DNA of 64,000 nucleotides from Myxococcales bacterium (GCA_020633435.1 JACKDP010000012.1:1-64000); one strand, 5' to 3'. Positions 25,578 through 35,145 are shown, counted from the stretch's first letter. Made by a program: numbers and translations. The notes: generated from the sequence alone by a model not told the origin.

Positions 25578-25803
25578 CTTCTTCTCTCTCCGCGCGGCGA
25601 CTTCGATGCCGCGGTACTTCCTGCTGCGCTCTCGGCGCGGCGCTTGACAGATGTGCGTCGCGCGGACGCACCAACACGTGGCTCGGCCGGCTCACGGCCC
25701 CTGCGACACACGAGGCATCCGGGGGAGGTGACCTGAACGGGCTGTTCTTGATAGCGCAGGACGGGCGCGACTTCAAACGAAACAGCGCGCCGGCGGAGGG
25801 GGG

Positions 25804-25825
25804 CCCGGGCGCCGAAGCGCCCGGG
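25804..25825 (-). terminator. UUCG-loop terminator hairpin after the cytochrome operon
   Basis: The minus strand reads CCCGGGCGC-TTCG-GCGCCCGGG, a perfect 9-bp stem closed by a stable C(UUCG)G tetraloop. It begins ten bases after the decahaem gene stop. A modest T-rich stretch (TGTTTCGTTTG) lies further downstream. It likely ends the five-gene operon. Confidence 0.55.
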
Positions 25826-25834
25826 GGGCGGGGG

Positions 25835-27979
25835 CTAGCGCGCGCCGTGGACCGCGCCGACGGCCTGGTCGCGGCCGGGGCCGTGGCAGACGCTGCAGGC
25901 CTCGGTGCCATCGGGGGCCGTCTCGAGGGCGGCGTGGGCGCGGGCCGCGTCGCCGTCGTGGCAGCTCGTGCAGGCGCGGGTGTTGGGGGCCTGCCAGGCA
26001 TCGCCCACGTGGCACGCCGTACAGTTGGCCAGATCACCGGGGTAGTGCACGCCCCCGAAGTCCACCGCGCCGCCGAAGCCGTAGTAGACGGCCGGCTGGC
26101 TGACCTCGGCGCCCGCGTGGATGCGGTGCACCATGGGGCCGAAGGTGATGGAGGCCGCGGGCAGCGCCTCGGCGGGCCGGCGGGCCGCGTCGGTGGCGTT
26201 GAGGTTGTGGCACGTCTGGCAGTACGGCAGCTCGTTGCGGAAGGTGCCGTGGGCGCTCAGATCGCCGTGGCAGCCGTTGCACAGGTCCTTGTCCACCTCG
26301 TGGCGCGCGGCGACGGCGGGGCCGGCGCCCAGGCTCACGTAGACCACCGGGTTGCCGCCGTTCTCGCGAGCCACCGAATCGGCCGCCGCCGCCCCGTAGG
26401 GCAGGTAGCGGTAGCCGGCCATGCCCACGGCGATGCTGCCGGTGGCGTCGGCGGGGATGGCCGACAGGGTGACGGCGTAGCCCCCCGCGACGGGCTGGGC
26501 CGACTGGTGGACGTTGCGCGTGGTCTGGGCCCAGGCGATGGCCGTGGTCGGGCCGGCGATGGTGGCCTCCATGCTGTTGAGCTGGTTGAGGGCCACCGGG
26601 TTGCCGGCGCCGTCGACCACATGGAAGCGCAGCGTCGGGGCGGCGCCGGGGGTGGCCCCGTCCACGCCGTCGATGATGAACTCCAGGCCGGCCACGCCCA
26701 GGTTCGGATCGGCCGTCACCGGCTGGTGCAGCTCGAAGAGGCCCGTCGGGGTGCCGGCGGCCGGGTGGCAGCCGCTGCAGGTGTCCTCGGCGCGGGGGCC
26801 GGCGGTGTGGCGGGTGAAGCCGGCCGGGGTGACGGCCTCGAACGACGTCCGGTCATGGCAGGCCACGCAGGACGCGTAGCTCGGCGTCGGCCAGGCGGCC
26901 TCGTCGGCGCCATGGCACGCCGCGCACTGCGAGGGCGAGCGGGGCAGGTGGATGTTGGAGAAGTCGTGCACGGACCCGCGGTTGCCGATGATCTGGTAGG
27001 CCTCCCCCGCCTGCACGCTGGGCAGGTTGGCGCCCATGTGGATGCGGTGGATCATGACCCGGAAGTCCACGGTGTTGCCCGAGTCGGGGTCGGTGGTCTG
27101 CGGGTTGTGGCAGGTGACGCAGGCGTCGGTCTGCGTCCAGCGGCCGCCGTGGCCCTCGATGCCCTGGTGGCAGCTGTTGCAGTTGTCGGTGAGGGCGGCC
27201 GGCACGACCGCGTCCTCGCCGCCATCCACGCGGAACTCCAGGGTGGTGGAGACGCCGGCGCGGCTGCCGTCGTCGAAGCTGCGGCGGGCGCCGATGCCCA
27301 CGCGGAACCAGGCGTCGTCGGCCACGTCGTCGGGCAGCGCGGCGTTGTAGACGTAGCGGTAGGTGCCGAAGGCGCCGCCCTCGAGGGTGCCGTTGCTCTC
27401 GGAGGTGGCCTGCTCGACCACCACGTCACCCGCCCGGGCCTCGCGCACGATGAGCGAGCGCAGGCCCTCGTCGGTATGCGACGCGAGCAGGAACGCCAGG
27501 CTGATGGGGCCCTGGGTGTAGAGGCCCTCGACGTCGAGCGGGCGGCCCGCGTCGTCCGTCAGGGTGAACTCGATGACGGGGTGGCCCTCGTCATCCACGA
27601 GCACGCTGTCGATGGCGGCGTTCAGGCCGTAGTCGGTGTACAGGCTGCTGCGGCCATCCGTGCCGTCCTGCCCGTCCACCCCGTCCGCGCCGGGATCCCC
27701 CTGGGGACCGGCCGGGCCCTCGGGGCCCTCGGCGCCGGGATCACCCTCCGGCCCCGCCTCGCCCTCGGGGCCCGCACCGCCCTCGGGGCCGCGCTCGCCG
27801 GGATCCCCGGCCTCGCCCTGAGGGCCGCGCTCCCCGTCGTTGCCCTGCGGTCCCGGATCCCCCTGGGGTCCGGGCGGGCCGGCGTCACCGGCGGGCCCCC
27901 GCTCGCCCGCCGGCCCCTCACAGGCCGTGACCAGCGCGGCACAGCAGATCAGAAACATGAGGCGCCTGGCGGTTCTCAT
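25835..27979 (-). CDS. OmcA/MtrC-like decahaem surface cytochrome with collagen-like spacer
   Basis: This is a 714-residue lipoprotein (lipobox VTAC). A collagen-like G-x-y stretch (GPAGERGPAGDAGPPGP...) spans residues ~20-105. A beta-rich part follows, then ten CxxCH haem motifs in two groups of five, separated by a second beta domain. This arrangement matches the OmcA/MtrC family of outer-membrane cytochromes. It is predicted to be exported and to pass electrons out of the cell. The ATG 27979 overlaps the 30-haem gene stop as ATGA. It is the last gene of the operon. The collagen-like section may hold it away from the surface or trimerise it. Confidence 0.9.
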   Translation of the reverse strand: MRTARRLMFLICCAALVTACEGPAGERGPAGDAGPPGPQGDPGPQGNDGERGPQGEAGDPGERGPEGGAGPEGEAGPEGDPGAEGPEGPAGPQGDPGADGVDGQDGTDGRSSLYTDYGLNAAIDSVLVDDEGHPVIEFTLTDDAGRPLDVEGLYTQGPISLAFLLASHTDEGLRSLIVREARAGDVVVEQATSESNGTLEGGAFGTYRYVYNAALPDDVADDAWFRVGIGARRSFDDGSRAGVSTTLEFRVDGGEDAVVPAALTDNCNSCHQGIEGHGGRWTQTDACVTCHNPQTTDPDSGNTVDFRVMIHRIHMGANLPSVQAGEAYQIIGNRGSVHDFSNIHLPRSPSQCAACHGADEAAWPTPSYASCVACHDRTSFEAVTPAGFTRHTAGPRAEDTCSGCHPAAGTPTGLFELHQPVTADPNLGVAGLEFIIDGVDGATPGAAPTLRFHVVDGAGNPVALNQLNSMEATIAGPTTAIAWAQTTRNVHQSAQPVAGGYAVTLSAIPADATGSIAVGMAGYRYLPYGAAAADSVARENGGNPVVYVSLGAGPAVAARHEVDKDLCNGCHGDLSAHGTFRNELPYCQTCHNLNATDAARRPAEALPAASITFGPMVHRIHAGAEVSQPAVYYGFGGAVDFGGVHYPGDLANCTACHVGDAWQAPNTRACTSCHDGDAARAHAALETAPDGTEACSVCHGPGRDQAVGAVHGAR

Positions 27980-29982
27980 GGCTTCCCCTCCCCTCCTCGT
28001 CGCCGGCTCGTGCCGGCGAAGGTATGACACCCTTGGCAGGTCTGGACGCCCCGCGCGGCGGCCGGGTGGTCCTTGATCTTCTCGGGTGGGTGGCACCGCG
28101 CGCAGCGGTCGGCAGACGGCCGATCCACCGGGTGCGTGCCGTGACAATCCAGGCAGCCGTCGTGGCCGGGCGTGCGGTGCAGGCCGGCCTCGGCGATGTC
28201 GGTGTGGCAGCCGTCGCAGGGCGTGCGGGCCACGTTGACGCGGGCGTGGGTGGGCCCGTGGCAGGAGGTGCAGTCGCGGTGCGGCTTCGGCTCGCCGGGC
28301 CGGGGCGCCTGCCGGACGTGGCAGGCGTCGCAGGTGGCCGGCTTGCTGGCGCGGTGCGGCGGGTGGCAGCTCGCGCAGTCGCGGTGGGTGGGCCCGGCGG
28401 CGGCCGTGGCCTTGTGATCGGCGTGGCACGTCAGGCAGGTGCGCCCCGTCGCCTCGATGGTCTTCTGGTGCCACGGGTGGCAGCTGCGGCAGTCCTGGTG
28501 CGTCTTGCCCTCACCCGCCACCAGCCCCGACTCCTCGACGTGGCAGGTGCCACACCGAGAAATCGCAGGGATTTCAGGCGCATGGGGCGAGTGGCAGTCG
28601 GCGCAGCGCCCGTGGGCGGCCGCCTGCGTCCGGGCCGAGGCCACCTCCGTCTGGTGGCAGCGGCCGCAGGGCGTCACGCCGGAGCGGGGCTCGCCGTGGT
28701 TGGCGTGGCAGCCCCGGCAGTCCTGGTGGGGCTTGGGGGCCAGGCGCCCGGCGGCGTGCTGCTCGGTGTGGCACGAGGTGCAGGCGCGGGTGGCGTCCGG
28801 CTCGTGCACGGCGTGGCAGCCCTCGCAGCGCTGGTGGCCGGCGGGGGCCGAGGCCACCTTGCGGGCGGCGTCCACATGGCACGTCGCGCAGGCGGGGCCG
28901 TCGGGCGGCCCGGCCTCGTGGGGCCGGTGGCAGGCGTCGCAGGTGCGGTGCGCCTCGATGGGCGTGGCCGCCGCCAGCGTCTCGTCGTCGCCATGGCAGT
29001 CGACGCACTGGCTGGCCGCCGGGATCTCCGGCTGGTGCGGCGTGTGGCAGTCGATGCAGGCGTGGTGGTCGCGCTCGGGCAGGCTGCCGGCCACCTCGTC
29101 GTGGCAGTCGCGGCAGACGGCCTCGCCCCCCGGCACCGCGTGGGGCTCATGGCACGACCGGCACTCGTGGGCCGCCGGCATGGGCAGCTCGGCCTCCGCC
29201 GTGTGGCAGTCCCCGCAGGGCACCGCCCGCCCCTGGCGTGCGGGGCCGGCCACCGGATCGGCGGCCACGGTGTTCGTCGCGCCGTCGTGCACCGGGTGGC
29301 AGCCGATGCAGCCCACCTGGTCGTGCCAGACGGGGGCCGTCGGGCCGCCCACGCTGCCGGCGTGGCACTCCAGGCAGCGGTCCTCCCCCGCCACCAGCGG
29401 CCGGTTCGCGTCGGCCAGGAAGTCGTGGCACTTGGCGCAGTGCACCTGCTCCATGGCCGTGAGCCCCACCACCTGGGTGGGGTGGCACTTGGCGCACATC
29501 TGGTCGGTGGGGATGAAGGTGTGCACCGCCGGGGCGTGGCACTCCACGCACTCGATCTTCTGCTCGATCCAGTGGATGCGGTGGCCCGACGTGGCGGCCA
29601 CCTGCGGCCAGCGGTCGTCGTCGGCCAGGTGGCACTGCCCGCAGATCTTCGCCGGCACCTCGGCGTGCTTCTTGACCTCTTGCGGCTTCTTGGTGATCTG
29701 CACCCAGAGCTGGTGCAGGTTGCTGGCGATGCTGCCGGGGTGGCAGGTGTGGCAGTTCACCTGGGCGTGCGGGCTGTGCTTCCAGCGGTCGAACGCGTCG
29801 TCCATCAGGTGGCACGAGGTGCAGAACGTGGGGTCGTTCTGGATGTAGTCCCACGTCTTCCAGCCCGCGAACGAGCCCGTCACCATCAGCACCGCGGCCG
29901 TGATCAGCAGGCCCTTCTTGTGGCGCCGGGCCCAGGCCCGCAGGCGCGCGAAGCGCTTCTTCTTGGGGACGTCGCCGCTCAT
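27976..29982 (-). CDS. 30-haem c-type cytochrome with NapC/NirT-like membrane anchor
   Basis: This is a 668-residue protein. A cytoplasmic Lys/Arg tail, one membrane helix (GLLITAAVLMVTGSFAGW) and a NapC/NirT-like start (PTFCTSCHLMDDAFDRWKHSPHAQVNCHTCHPG) suggest a quinol-oxidising anchor in the inner membrane. I count 30 CxxCH motifs, spread evenly through the chain, which makes a long periplasmic haem wire. It probably accepts electrons from quinol and hands them to the outer-membrane parts. The ATG 29982 overlaps the previous stop, and its own stop overlaps the next start. The N-terminal family resemblance is strong; the rest is repetitive haem sequence. Confidence 0.88.
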   Translation of the reverse strand: MSGDVPKKKRFARLRAWARRHKKGLLITAAVLMVTGSFAGWKTWDYIQNDPTFCTSCHLMDDAFDRWKHSPHAQVNCHTCHPGSIASNLHQLWVQITKKPQEVKKHAEVPAKICGQCHLADDDRWPQVAATSGHRIHWIEQKIECVECHAPAVHTFIPTDQMCAKCHPTQVVGLTAMEQVHCAKCHDFLADANRPLVAGEDRCLECHAGSVGGPTAPVWHDQVGCIGCHPVHDGATNTVAADPVAGPARQGRAVPCGDCHTAEAELPMPAAHECRSCHEPHAVPGGEAVCRDCHDEVAGSLPERDHHACIDCHTPHQPEIPAASQCVDCHGDDETLAAATPIEAHRTCDACHRPHEAGPPDGPACATCHVDAARKVASAPAGHQRCEGCHAVHEPDATRACTSCHTEQHAAGRLAPKPHQDCRGCHANHGEPRSGVTPCGRCHQTEVASARTQAAAHGRCADCHSPHAPEIPAISRCGTCHVEESGLVAGEGKTHQDCRSCHPWHQKTIEATGRTCLTCHADHKATAAAGPTHRDCASCHPPHRASKPATCDACHVRQAPRPGEPKPHRDCTSCHGPTHARVNVARTPCDGCHTDIAEAGLHRTPGHDGCLDCHGTHPVDRPSADRCARCHPPEKIKDHPAAARGVQTCQGCHTFAGTSRRRGGEGKP

Positions 29983-31010
29983 CGCCGGCCTCCATGGCAG
30001 ACGGTGCAAGGCCGGTCGGCGCGGGGATCGCCCAGCGGGGTGCGGCCGCCATGGGGCGAGCCCCCGGGGCGCCCGACGCCATGGCAGTCGACGCAGATCA
30101 TGCCGGCGGATCCCCCGTGGCAGCTCGCGCACTCCAGCAGATCGCGGCGGGCCGCGCTGGCGTGCAGGTTGGGGCCGACGCCCGGCGAGGCCCAGTCCAC
30201 CGGGTGCGGCGACGGATCGCCCGGGCCGCGGCCGGCGGCCACATGGCAGGTGCGGCACTGATCGACGCCGTGGCAGCCCAGGCACGTCGGCCCCTCCAGG
30301 CGGGCCTCGGCGGCGTGCCGATCCTGGTAGCCCGGCCGGTGGATGAACCCGCGGTCGGGCCGGTCGGGCCAGGCGGCGCTGGCGGTCATGGGCGCGTTGC
30401 CGTCGTGGCACTCGGCGCAGAACGACTGGGCGTGGCACTGCCCGCAGCGGGCGGGCTCGGCCCGGGCCGTCAGGCCGTGGCGCCGGGCGAAGTCGGCGGT
30501 GTGGGCCTGGTGGCTCAGGGGCACCAGCGGGTAGGCCCACATGGAGGCGTGGCAGCGGTCGCAGCCCAGCCCCTCGATCCACGGCCGGTGGCACTCGGCG
30601 CAGTCCGCCATGGCCGGCAGGGCCCCGCGACCGGGCTCGACGGCCCCGCGGTGGCAGGGCACGCAGTCGCCGCCCACCCGGTCGAAGTGCTTCGAGTGGT
30701 CGAAGATGAGGGCCTCGCCGGCCGCCTGCAGCGTCGCGCGGGTGTCGGGATCGGCGTGGCAGCTCATGCAGTCGCGGTTCGCCTGCCCGGGGTGGGCCTG
30801 GTCGTGGCAGTCCGAGCAGATGGTCGACGCCGGCAGGTGCAGCGCGCTGGCCTCCTGGGCGTCGCGCTGGCCCGTGTGGCAGCGGGTGCAGTTCACGCCC
30901 GCCCGGGTGTGGGCGATGTGGCTGAAGCCGGCCTCCTGGGGATCGCGCACCGTGGGCGTGCAGCCCAGCGCCAGCGCGGCCAGCAGGGTGAAGGGGGCGA
31001 GGCGGCTCAC
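29979..31010 (-). CDS. 13-haem c-type cytochrome lipoprotein
   Basis: This 343-residue protein starts at GTG 31010, with a signal peptide and lipobox (ALALGC). It carries thirteen CxxCH motifs, several with a His or Lys nearby as distal ligand (FSHIAHTR, FDHSKHFD). The start overlaps the barrel-frame gene stop by GTGA; the end overlaps the 30-haem start. A longer frame extends to 31238, but it is Arg/Gly-rich shadow sequence without a signal peptide. It is probably a periplasmic lipoprotein linking the other haem chains. Confidence 0.85.
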   Translation of the reverse strand: MSRLAPFTLLAALALGCTPTVRDPQEAGFSHIAHTRAGVNCTRCHTGQRDAQEASALHLPASTICSDCHDQAHPGQANRDCMSCHADPDTRATLQAAGEALIFDHSKHFDRVGGDCVPCHRGAVEPGRGALPAMADCAECHRPWIEGLGCDRCHASMWAYPLVPLSHQAHTADFARRHGLTARAEPARCGQCHAQSFCAECHDGNAPMTASAAWPDRPDRGFIHRPGYQDRHAAEARLEGPTCLGCHGVDQCRTCHVAAGRGPGDPSPHPVDWASPGVGPNLHASAARRDLLECASCHGGSAGMICVDCHGVGRPGGSPHGGRTPLGDPRADRPCTVCHGGRR

Positions 31011-31564
31011 GGCGCACCTCCCCAGCGGACGGGGGCGCCGAGGGCGTGCTCCACCAGCACCAGGCCGGCCAGGCGCTCGGGCCAGCGCGGCGTGCGGGCC
31101 ACCTCGACGGCGCCGTAGGCGAACCAGCCGGCCCAGGGCTCGAAGCCGGCGCCGGCGCGCGTCACCCCGCCCAGCTCCTCCTCGCGGGCGTCGCCCAGGG
31201 CCTCCACCGTCGCGAAGGCGCTCCCCTGGATCGGCCACCGGCCCGCCAGGCGCAGCAGCCCGGTGCGCTCCTGCGGCCCCGTCGTGGCCGTGACCTCGCC
31301 GATGAGCCGCGCGCCCGCCCGCGGGAAGACGTCGACGCCCGCGCGCCAGCGCCCCCCCGTGTGGTCGTCACGCAGGCCCACGAAGGCCCCGTCCAGGCGC
31401 AGCCGCCACCGCGTCGACAGCGTCCACTCGGCCAGCGTCCCCAGCTCGCCGCGCGGGTCGGGGGCGAACACCGCCAGCAGATCGCCGAACGGCAGGAGCT
31501 GGTCGATCTCGGCGTAGCGGCCGTAGCCGCGCAGGGCCAGGTCGGCCGTGGGCCGGCTCAGCAC
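31007..31564 (-). CDS. Short beta-barrel-like protein or 3' part of a fused cytochrome gene
   Basis: This 185-residue frame is made of alternating strands (WRLRLDGAFVGLRDDHTGGRWRAGVDVF, ARLIGEVTATTG, GLLRLAGRWPI, ...WFAYGAVEVART), a transmembrane beta-barrel style. It has no signal peptide. Its GTG start (31564) lies inside GTGCTGA, overlapping the stop of the upstream CxxCH gene. A single-base change would fuse the two into one protein ending in a barrel. I annotate it separately but think a fusion is about as likely. Porin-cytochrome conduits need such a barrel, though this one is short. Confidence 0.5.
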   Translation of the reverse strand: MLSRPTADLALRGYGRYAEIDQLLPFGDLLAVFAPDPRGELGTLAEWTLSTRWRLRLDGAFVGLRDDHTGGRWRAGVDVFPRAGARLIGEVTATTGPQERTGLLRLAGRWPIQGSAFATVEALGDAREEELGGVTRAGAGFEPWAGWFAYGAVEVARTPRWPERLAGLVLVEHALGAPVRWGGAP

Positions 31565-32634
31565 CTCGGCGCGGGGTGGCCCTCCGGCGGCAGGCCGTGG
31601 CAGCTCCCGCAGGGCGCGTCGCCCGTCCACGCCGGCGTGTCGCCGCCGTGGCAGCGGGTGTCGGCGCAGCGGCCCGCGGCGTAGGTGGCGTCGGGCCCGG
31701 CCTCGGCCGCCAGCACCACCTCGGCCACCCCGGGGGTGGCGTCCTCGACGTGGCCGGGCACGTCCACGCGGCGGGGCACGACGTGGCAGGTGGCGCAGGC
31801 CACGGGGGCCGACGACGCCGGCGCCAGGTGGGCCTGGTGGGCGCCCACGCCGCGGAACGACGTGGCCTCGTTGCCCGCCAGATCGCGGGGCGGGGCGGGG
31901 TTGCCATCGCTCCCATGGCAGGCATCGCAAGGCAGCGTGCGCCAGTCGGCGGCCTGGACGCGGCCGTCGAGGTGCAGCGCGGCGTCCACGAGGCGGCCCG
32001 CGGCGTCCACCACCGGCGCGTGGCAGCGGTCGCAGCGGTCCTGGGGGTGCCCGCTCGGGGGCAGGGCGTGGCAGGCCTGGCAGGTGGGGGCCTGCAGCGT
32101 GCCCTCCCACGTCGGGGCGGGGTTCAGGGCCTCGGGGCCCGCGTGGCAGGCGGTGTCGGTGCAGGTGCCGGCGGCGTAGGCGGGGGCGTGGCCGCGGGCG
32201 GTGGCCAGGCCGGCCAGGCGGACGTCCGCGTCGCCCTGGTCGGCCAGGTGGCCGGGGGCGCCGAGGGCGGCGGGCACGACGTGGCAGGTGGCGCAGCCGA
32301 AGGCGGCGTGGGTGGCATGGGCGCCGACGGGCTCGCGGTGGCAGACGTCGCAGGCCTCGGGGCCCTCGCTGTGGCACTCGCGGCAGGCGCCCGGGCCCTC
32401 GTCGACCTGGTGGCAGCTGTAGCAGGGCTGGAGATCATCGCCGTGGCCGCGCAGCCAGGCCGCGTGGCCAGCGGCTTCGGCGAAGCCCGCGGGGTGGGTG
32501 CCGCCGGCGCGGCCCTCCAGGGGCTCCACCTCGCCGCAGGCGGCCAGCGCGAGGAGGCCGAGCGCGATCAGGCAGCGGGCGGAAGGACCCCACCGACCCG
32601 TCTGGTCGCCGGCCGCTGGCCAATGAGTGGACAT
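31558..32634 (-). CDS. CxxCH/CxxxxCH multihaem lipoprotein
   Basis: This is a 358-residue lipoprotein (lipobox LAAC). It has nine CxxCH motifs and two CxxxxCH motifs (CTDTACH, CADTRCH). Such mixed motifs occur in CxxxxCH/CxxCH proteins of Geobacter and other delta-type bacteria. Two similar halves of about 160 residues suggest internal duplication: each has CATCHVV.... GH, then CxDTxCH. The start ATG 32634 is first in the operon. It is predicted to be exported. Its 3' end runs into the barrel frame. Confidence 0.8.
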   Translation of the reverse strand: MSTHWPAAGDQTGRWGPSARCLIALGLLALAACGEVEPLEGRAGGTHPAGFAEAAGHAAWLRGHGDDLQPCYSCHQVDEGPGACRECHSEGPEACDVCHREPVGAHATHAAFGCATCHVVPAALGAPGHLADQGDADVRLAGLATARGHAPAYAAGTCTDTACHAGPEALNPAPTWEGTLQAPTCQACHALPPSGHPQDRCDRCHAPVVDAAGRLVDAALHLDGRVQAADWRTLPCDACHGSDGNPAPPRDLAGNEATSFRGVGAHQAHLAPASSAPVACATCHVVPRRVDVPGHVEDATPGVAEVVLAAEAGPDATYAAGRCADTRCHGGDTPAWTGDAPCGSCHGLPPEGHPAPRC

Positions 32635-32748
32635 CTCTCGCTCCCCGCCCCGCTGGGCACAGGGGGGTGACGCAAGAACAGTGCCCGCCGCCAGGGCGCT
32701 CGGGCTGGTACCGATCCCGATGTGTCGGTAACAGCCGAACGCTACCCG

Positions 32749-35145
32749 CTACGCTGCCGTAACCCCCAGCGCTTCGCGCAGGACCCGGCGCACGAGCCCG
32801 AAACGCTCGGCGTCGTGGGCCCGGACGAGGGCCGGCCGGCTGGCGGCGTCGGCGAGGCCCTTGAGGGCCCCGGCGGCCGCGTAGCGGGCGTGGAAGAGGC
32901 CATCCGACAGGGTGGCCTCCAGCGTCTCGCGGCAGCGGCGGCGCAGGGCGCGATCGGCCTCTTCCAGCCGCGCGAGGCGCCCCAGGCCCACGATGGCCGC
33001 CTGCCGCACCACGCGCGGGCGCGTCGGCGCCGCCTGGGCGAAGAGCACGTCGGCCACCGCCACCTGCCCCAGGGCGCCCAGGGCGTCCACGGCGGCGGCC
33101 GCCACGCAGTCCCGCGTCGAGGGGACGCCCACGAACGGCTGCAGGATGGCCACGGCGTCGGGCGCGCGGGTGGCGCCGATGGCCCCGAGCAGGGCCGCCA
33201 GCACCCGGGCGGGCACGGGCTCGGCGGCGAGGCCCTGCAGCCACGGCAGGTGGCGGGCGTCCGCCCCCACCCCGCACGCCGCGGCCGCCGCCACCCGCAC
33301 CCGCAGCGGCGCGTCGCTCTTCACCACGCGGGCCAGGGCCTCGCGGGCCGCCTCGGCGCGGTGCTCGCCCAGGGCCGCCGCCACCTCGACCCGGACCGAG
33401 ACCGACGACTCCTGGGCCAGCCGCGCGATGAGCGCCGCGGTGACGACGGGATCGGCGCGCTGGCCGAGCAGGCGGGCCGTCCGCATCCGCAGCGCGACGG
33501 GCACGTCGGCCACCAGGCGCGCCAGCAGGGCGGCGTCGTCCTCGCCCGACTCGTCCAGCTCCACCAGGCAGGCCTGCTCGGGATCCACGGCCACGAAGAC
33601 GGGCGCGTCATCGAGGGGCAGCGTCAGCGTCCGCGTCCCCGGCGCCAGCCGCACGCGGCGGTGGTGGGTGGCGGCCCCCTGGATGAGCACGTCCAGCACC
33701 AGGCTCTGGGGGGTGTCGTCCTGCCGGGCCAGCGTCAGCTCCAGGCCCACCCGGCGGTCGTACGACCAGGCGACGCGGGCGCGGGGGTGCGCGCCGGCCG
33801 TCACGAAATCCTCAAAGAAATCCGCCAGATCCTCGCCCGAGGCGTCCTCCAGGCACCGGCGCAGCAGGGCCGTCTCGGCGGCCGTGCCCCGGGCCTGCTG
33901 GATGTACGCCTGGAGGCCGGCGTCGAAGGCCACGGCCCCGAGCTGGTGCCGCAGGGTGTGCAGCAGCAGGCAGCCCTTCTCGTAGGCGTGGCGGTCGAAG
34001 AGCACGTAGGGGTGGGCGTAGGTGCGGGTGACGACGGGGCGGGCGTAGCGATCCCGCGCCTCGGCCAGGTAGCCATCCCGCCACGCCTGCAGGCGCGCCG
34101 CGAAGTCGTCCTCGCCGTTGAGGGCGCCCATGCAGCGGATCTCGAACCAGGTGGCGAACGACTCGTTCAGCCAGATCTCGGGCCAGCCGCGGGGGGCGAT
34201 GAGGTCGCCGAACCACTGGTGGGCCAGCTCGTGGGCGAAGAGGCGCTCCACGTCGAAGGCGTCGCGGTCGGCGGCAGGCACGAGGGCGAAGTCGGTCAGG
34301 CTGGTGAGGGTGGTGTTCTCCATGCCCCCCCACATGAACTGCCGCAGGATGGCGTGGCCGTAGCGCGGGTACGGGTAGGGCACCCCGGTGGCCTCGGCGA
34401 ACCACGTCAGCATCTCGGGCATGCGGGCGAACAGGTGGCGCGCGTCCGCCTCGCGGCCGGCGGGCACGTAGTGGTGCAGCGGCACCTCGCCGCGGGTGTC
34501 GACCACCTCGACCACGGCGTCCACCACCAGCGTGAGCAGGTAGAGGGCGTGGGGCGTGTCATGCCGCCAGTGGAAGCGCCGGAAGCCGTCCGTCATGGGC
34601 TCGTCGAGGGCGACGGGCACGCCGTTGGAGAGGGCCTGGTAGCCCGCCGGCACCGTGGCGATGACCTCGGTGGTCACGACGTGCTCGGGGGCGTCGAAGC
34701 AGGGGAACCAGTGGTGGTGGTCCTCCATCGCGCCCTGCGTCCAGGCCTGGGCGGGGCGGTCGCCCTCGGCGTCGACGAAGTGCAGGCCCAGGGTGGGGGT
34801 GGCTTCGAAGGCGAGCGTCACCTGGGTGCGCTCGCCGGGGCCGAGGGGCGCGGCGAGCGTGACGTCGACGCCGCCGGCGTGGACGTGGAAGGGCAGCGGC
34901 GCCCCGTCCTCGCCCCGCACCGCCAGGATGACCTGGTCGGCCGCGTCGACGGTGAAGCCCGTCGTGGGCGCGGCCCGGCCCACCACGGTGTGGGTCACGG
35001 CGCCGCTCACCTGCCGGGTGGTGGGATCGACCCGGACGGCCAGGCGGACGTGCTCGGGGATGACCGGGACGGGGCGGCGGCGGGCGCGCCCGGCGGCCGG
35101 CTCCTCGAACACATGGGGCGGACAGGGCAGCGCAGGCTCCCGCAC
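32749..35145 (-). CDS. M1-family aminopeptidase with C-terminal HEAT repeats
   Basis: This is a 798-residue metallopeptidase of the M1 (aminopeptidase N-like) family. It shows the GGMEN exopeptidase motif (273-277), HELAHQWFG with zinc ligands H305 and H309, and NESFATW (E328). After ~550 the sequence turns into helical repeats (LARLVADVPVALRMRTARLLG, AAALGEHRAEAAREALARV), a HEAT-like C-terminal domain. No signal peptide is seen, so it is cytoplasmic. The start is GTG 35145, with AGGAGG upstream. It probably trims peptides during protein turnover. Confidence 0.9.
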   Translation of the reverse strand: MREPALPCPPHVFEEPAAGRARRRPVPVIPEHVRLAVRVDPTTRQVSGAVTHTVVGRAAPTTGFTVDAADQVILAVRGEDGAPLPFHVHAGGVDVTLAAPLGPGERTQVTLAFEATPTLGLHFVDAEGDRPAQAWTQGAMEDHHHWFPCFDAPEHVVTTEVIATVPAGYQALSNGVPVALDEPMTDGFRRFHWRHDTPHALYLLTLVVDAVVEVVDTRGEVPLHHYVPAGREADARHLFARMPEMLTWFAEATGVPYPYPRYGHAILRQFMWGGMENTTLTSLTDFALVPAADRDAFDVERLFAHELAHQWFGDLIAPRGWPEIWLNESFATWFEIRCMGALNGEDDFAARLQAWRDGYLAEARDRYARPVVTRTYAHPYVLFDRHAYEKGCLLLHTLRHQLGAVAFDAGLQAYIQQARGTAAETALLRRCLEDASGEDLADFFEDFVTAGAHPRARVAWSYDRRVGLELTLARQDDTPQSLVLDVLIQGAATHHRRVRLAPGTRTLTLPLDDAPVFVAVDPEQACLVELDESGEDDAALLARLVADVPVALRMRTARLLGQRADPVVTAALIARLAQESSVSVRVEVAAALGEHRAEAAREALARVVKSDAPLRVRVAAAAACGVGADARHLPWLQGLAAEPVPARVLAALLGAIGATRAPDAVAILQPFVGVPSTRDCVAAAAVDALGALGQVAVADVLFAQAAPTRPRVVRQAAIVGLGRLARLEEADRALRRRCRETLEATLSDGLFHARYAAAGALKGLADAASRPALVRAHDAERFGLVRRVLREALGVTAA

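Noticed and set aside
31576..32670. Plus-strand open frames opposite the haem genes
   Set aside because: The minus frames have CxxCH motifs and signal peptides; the plus frames are shadow sequence.
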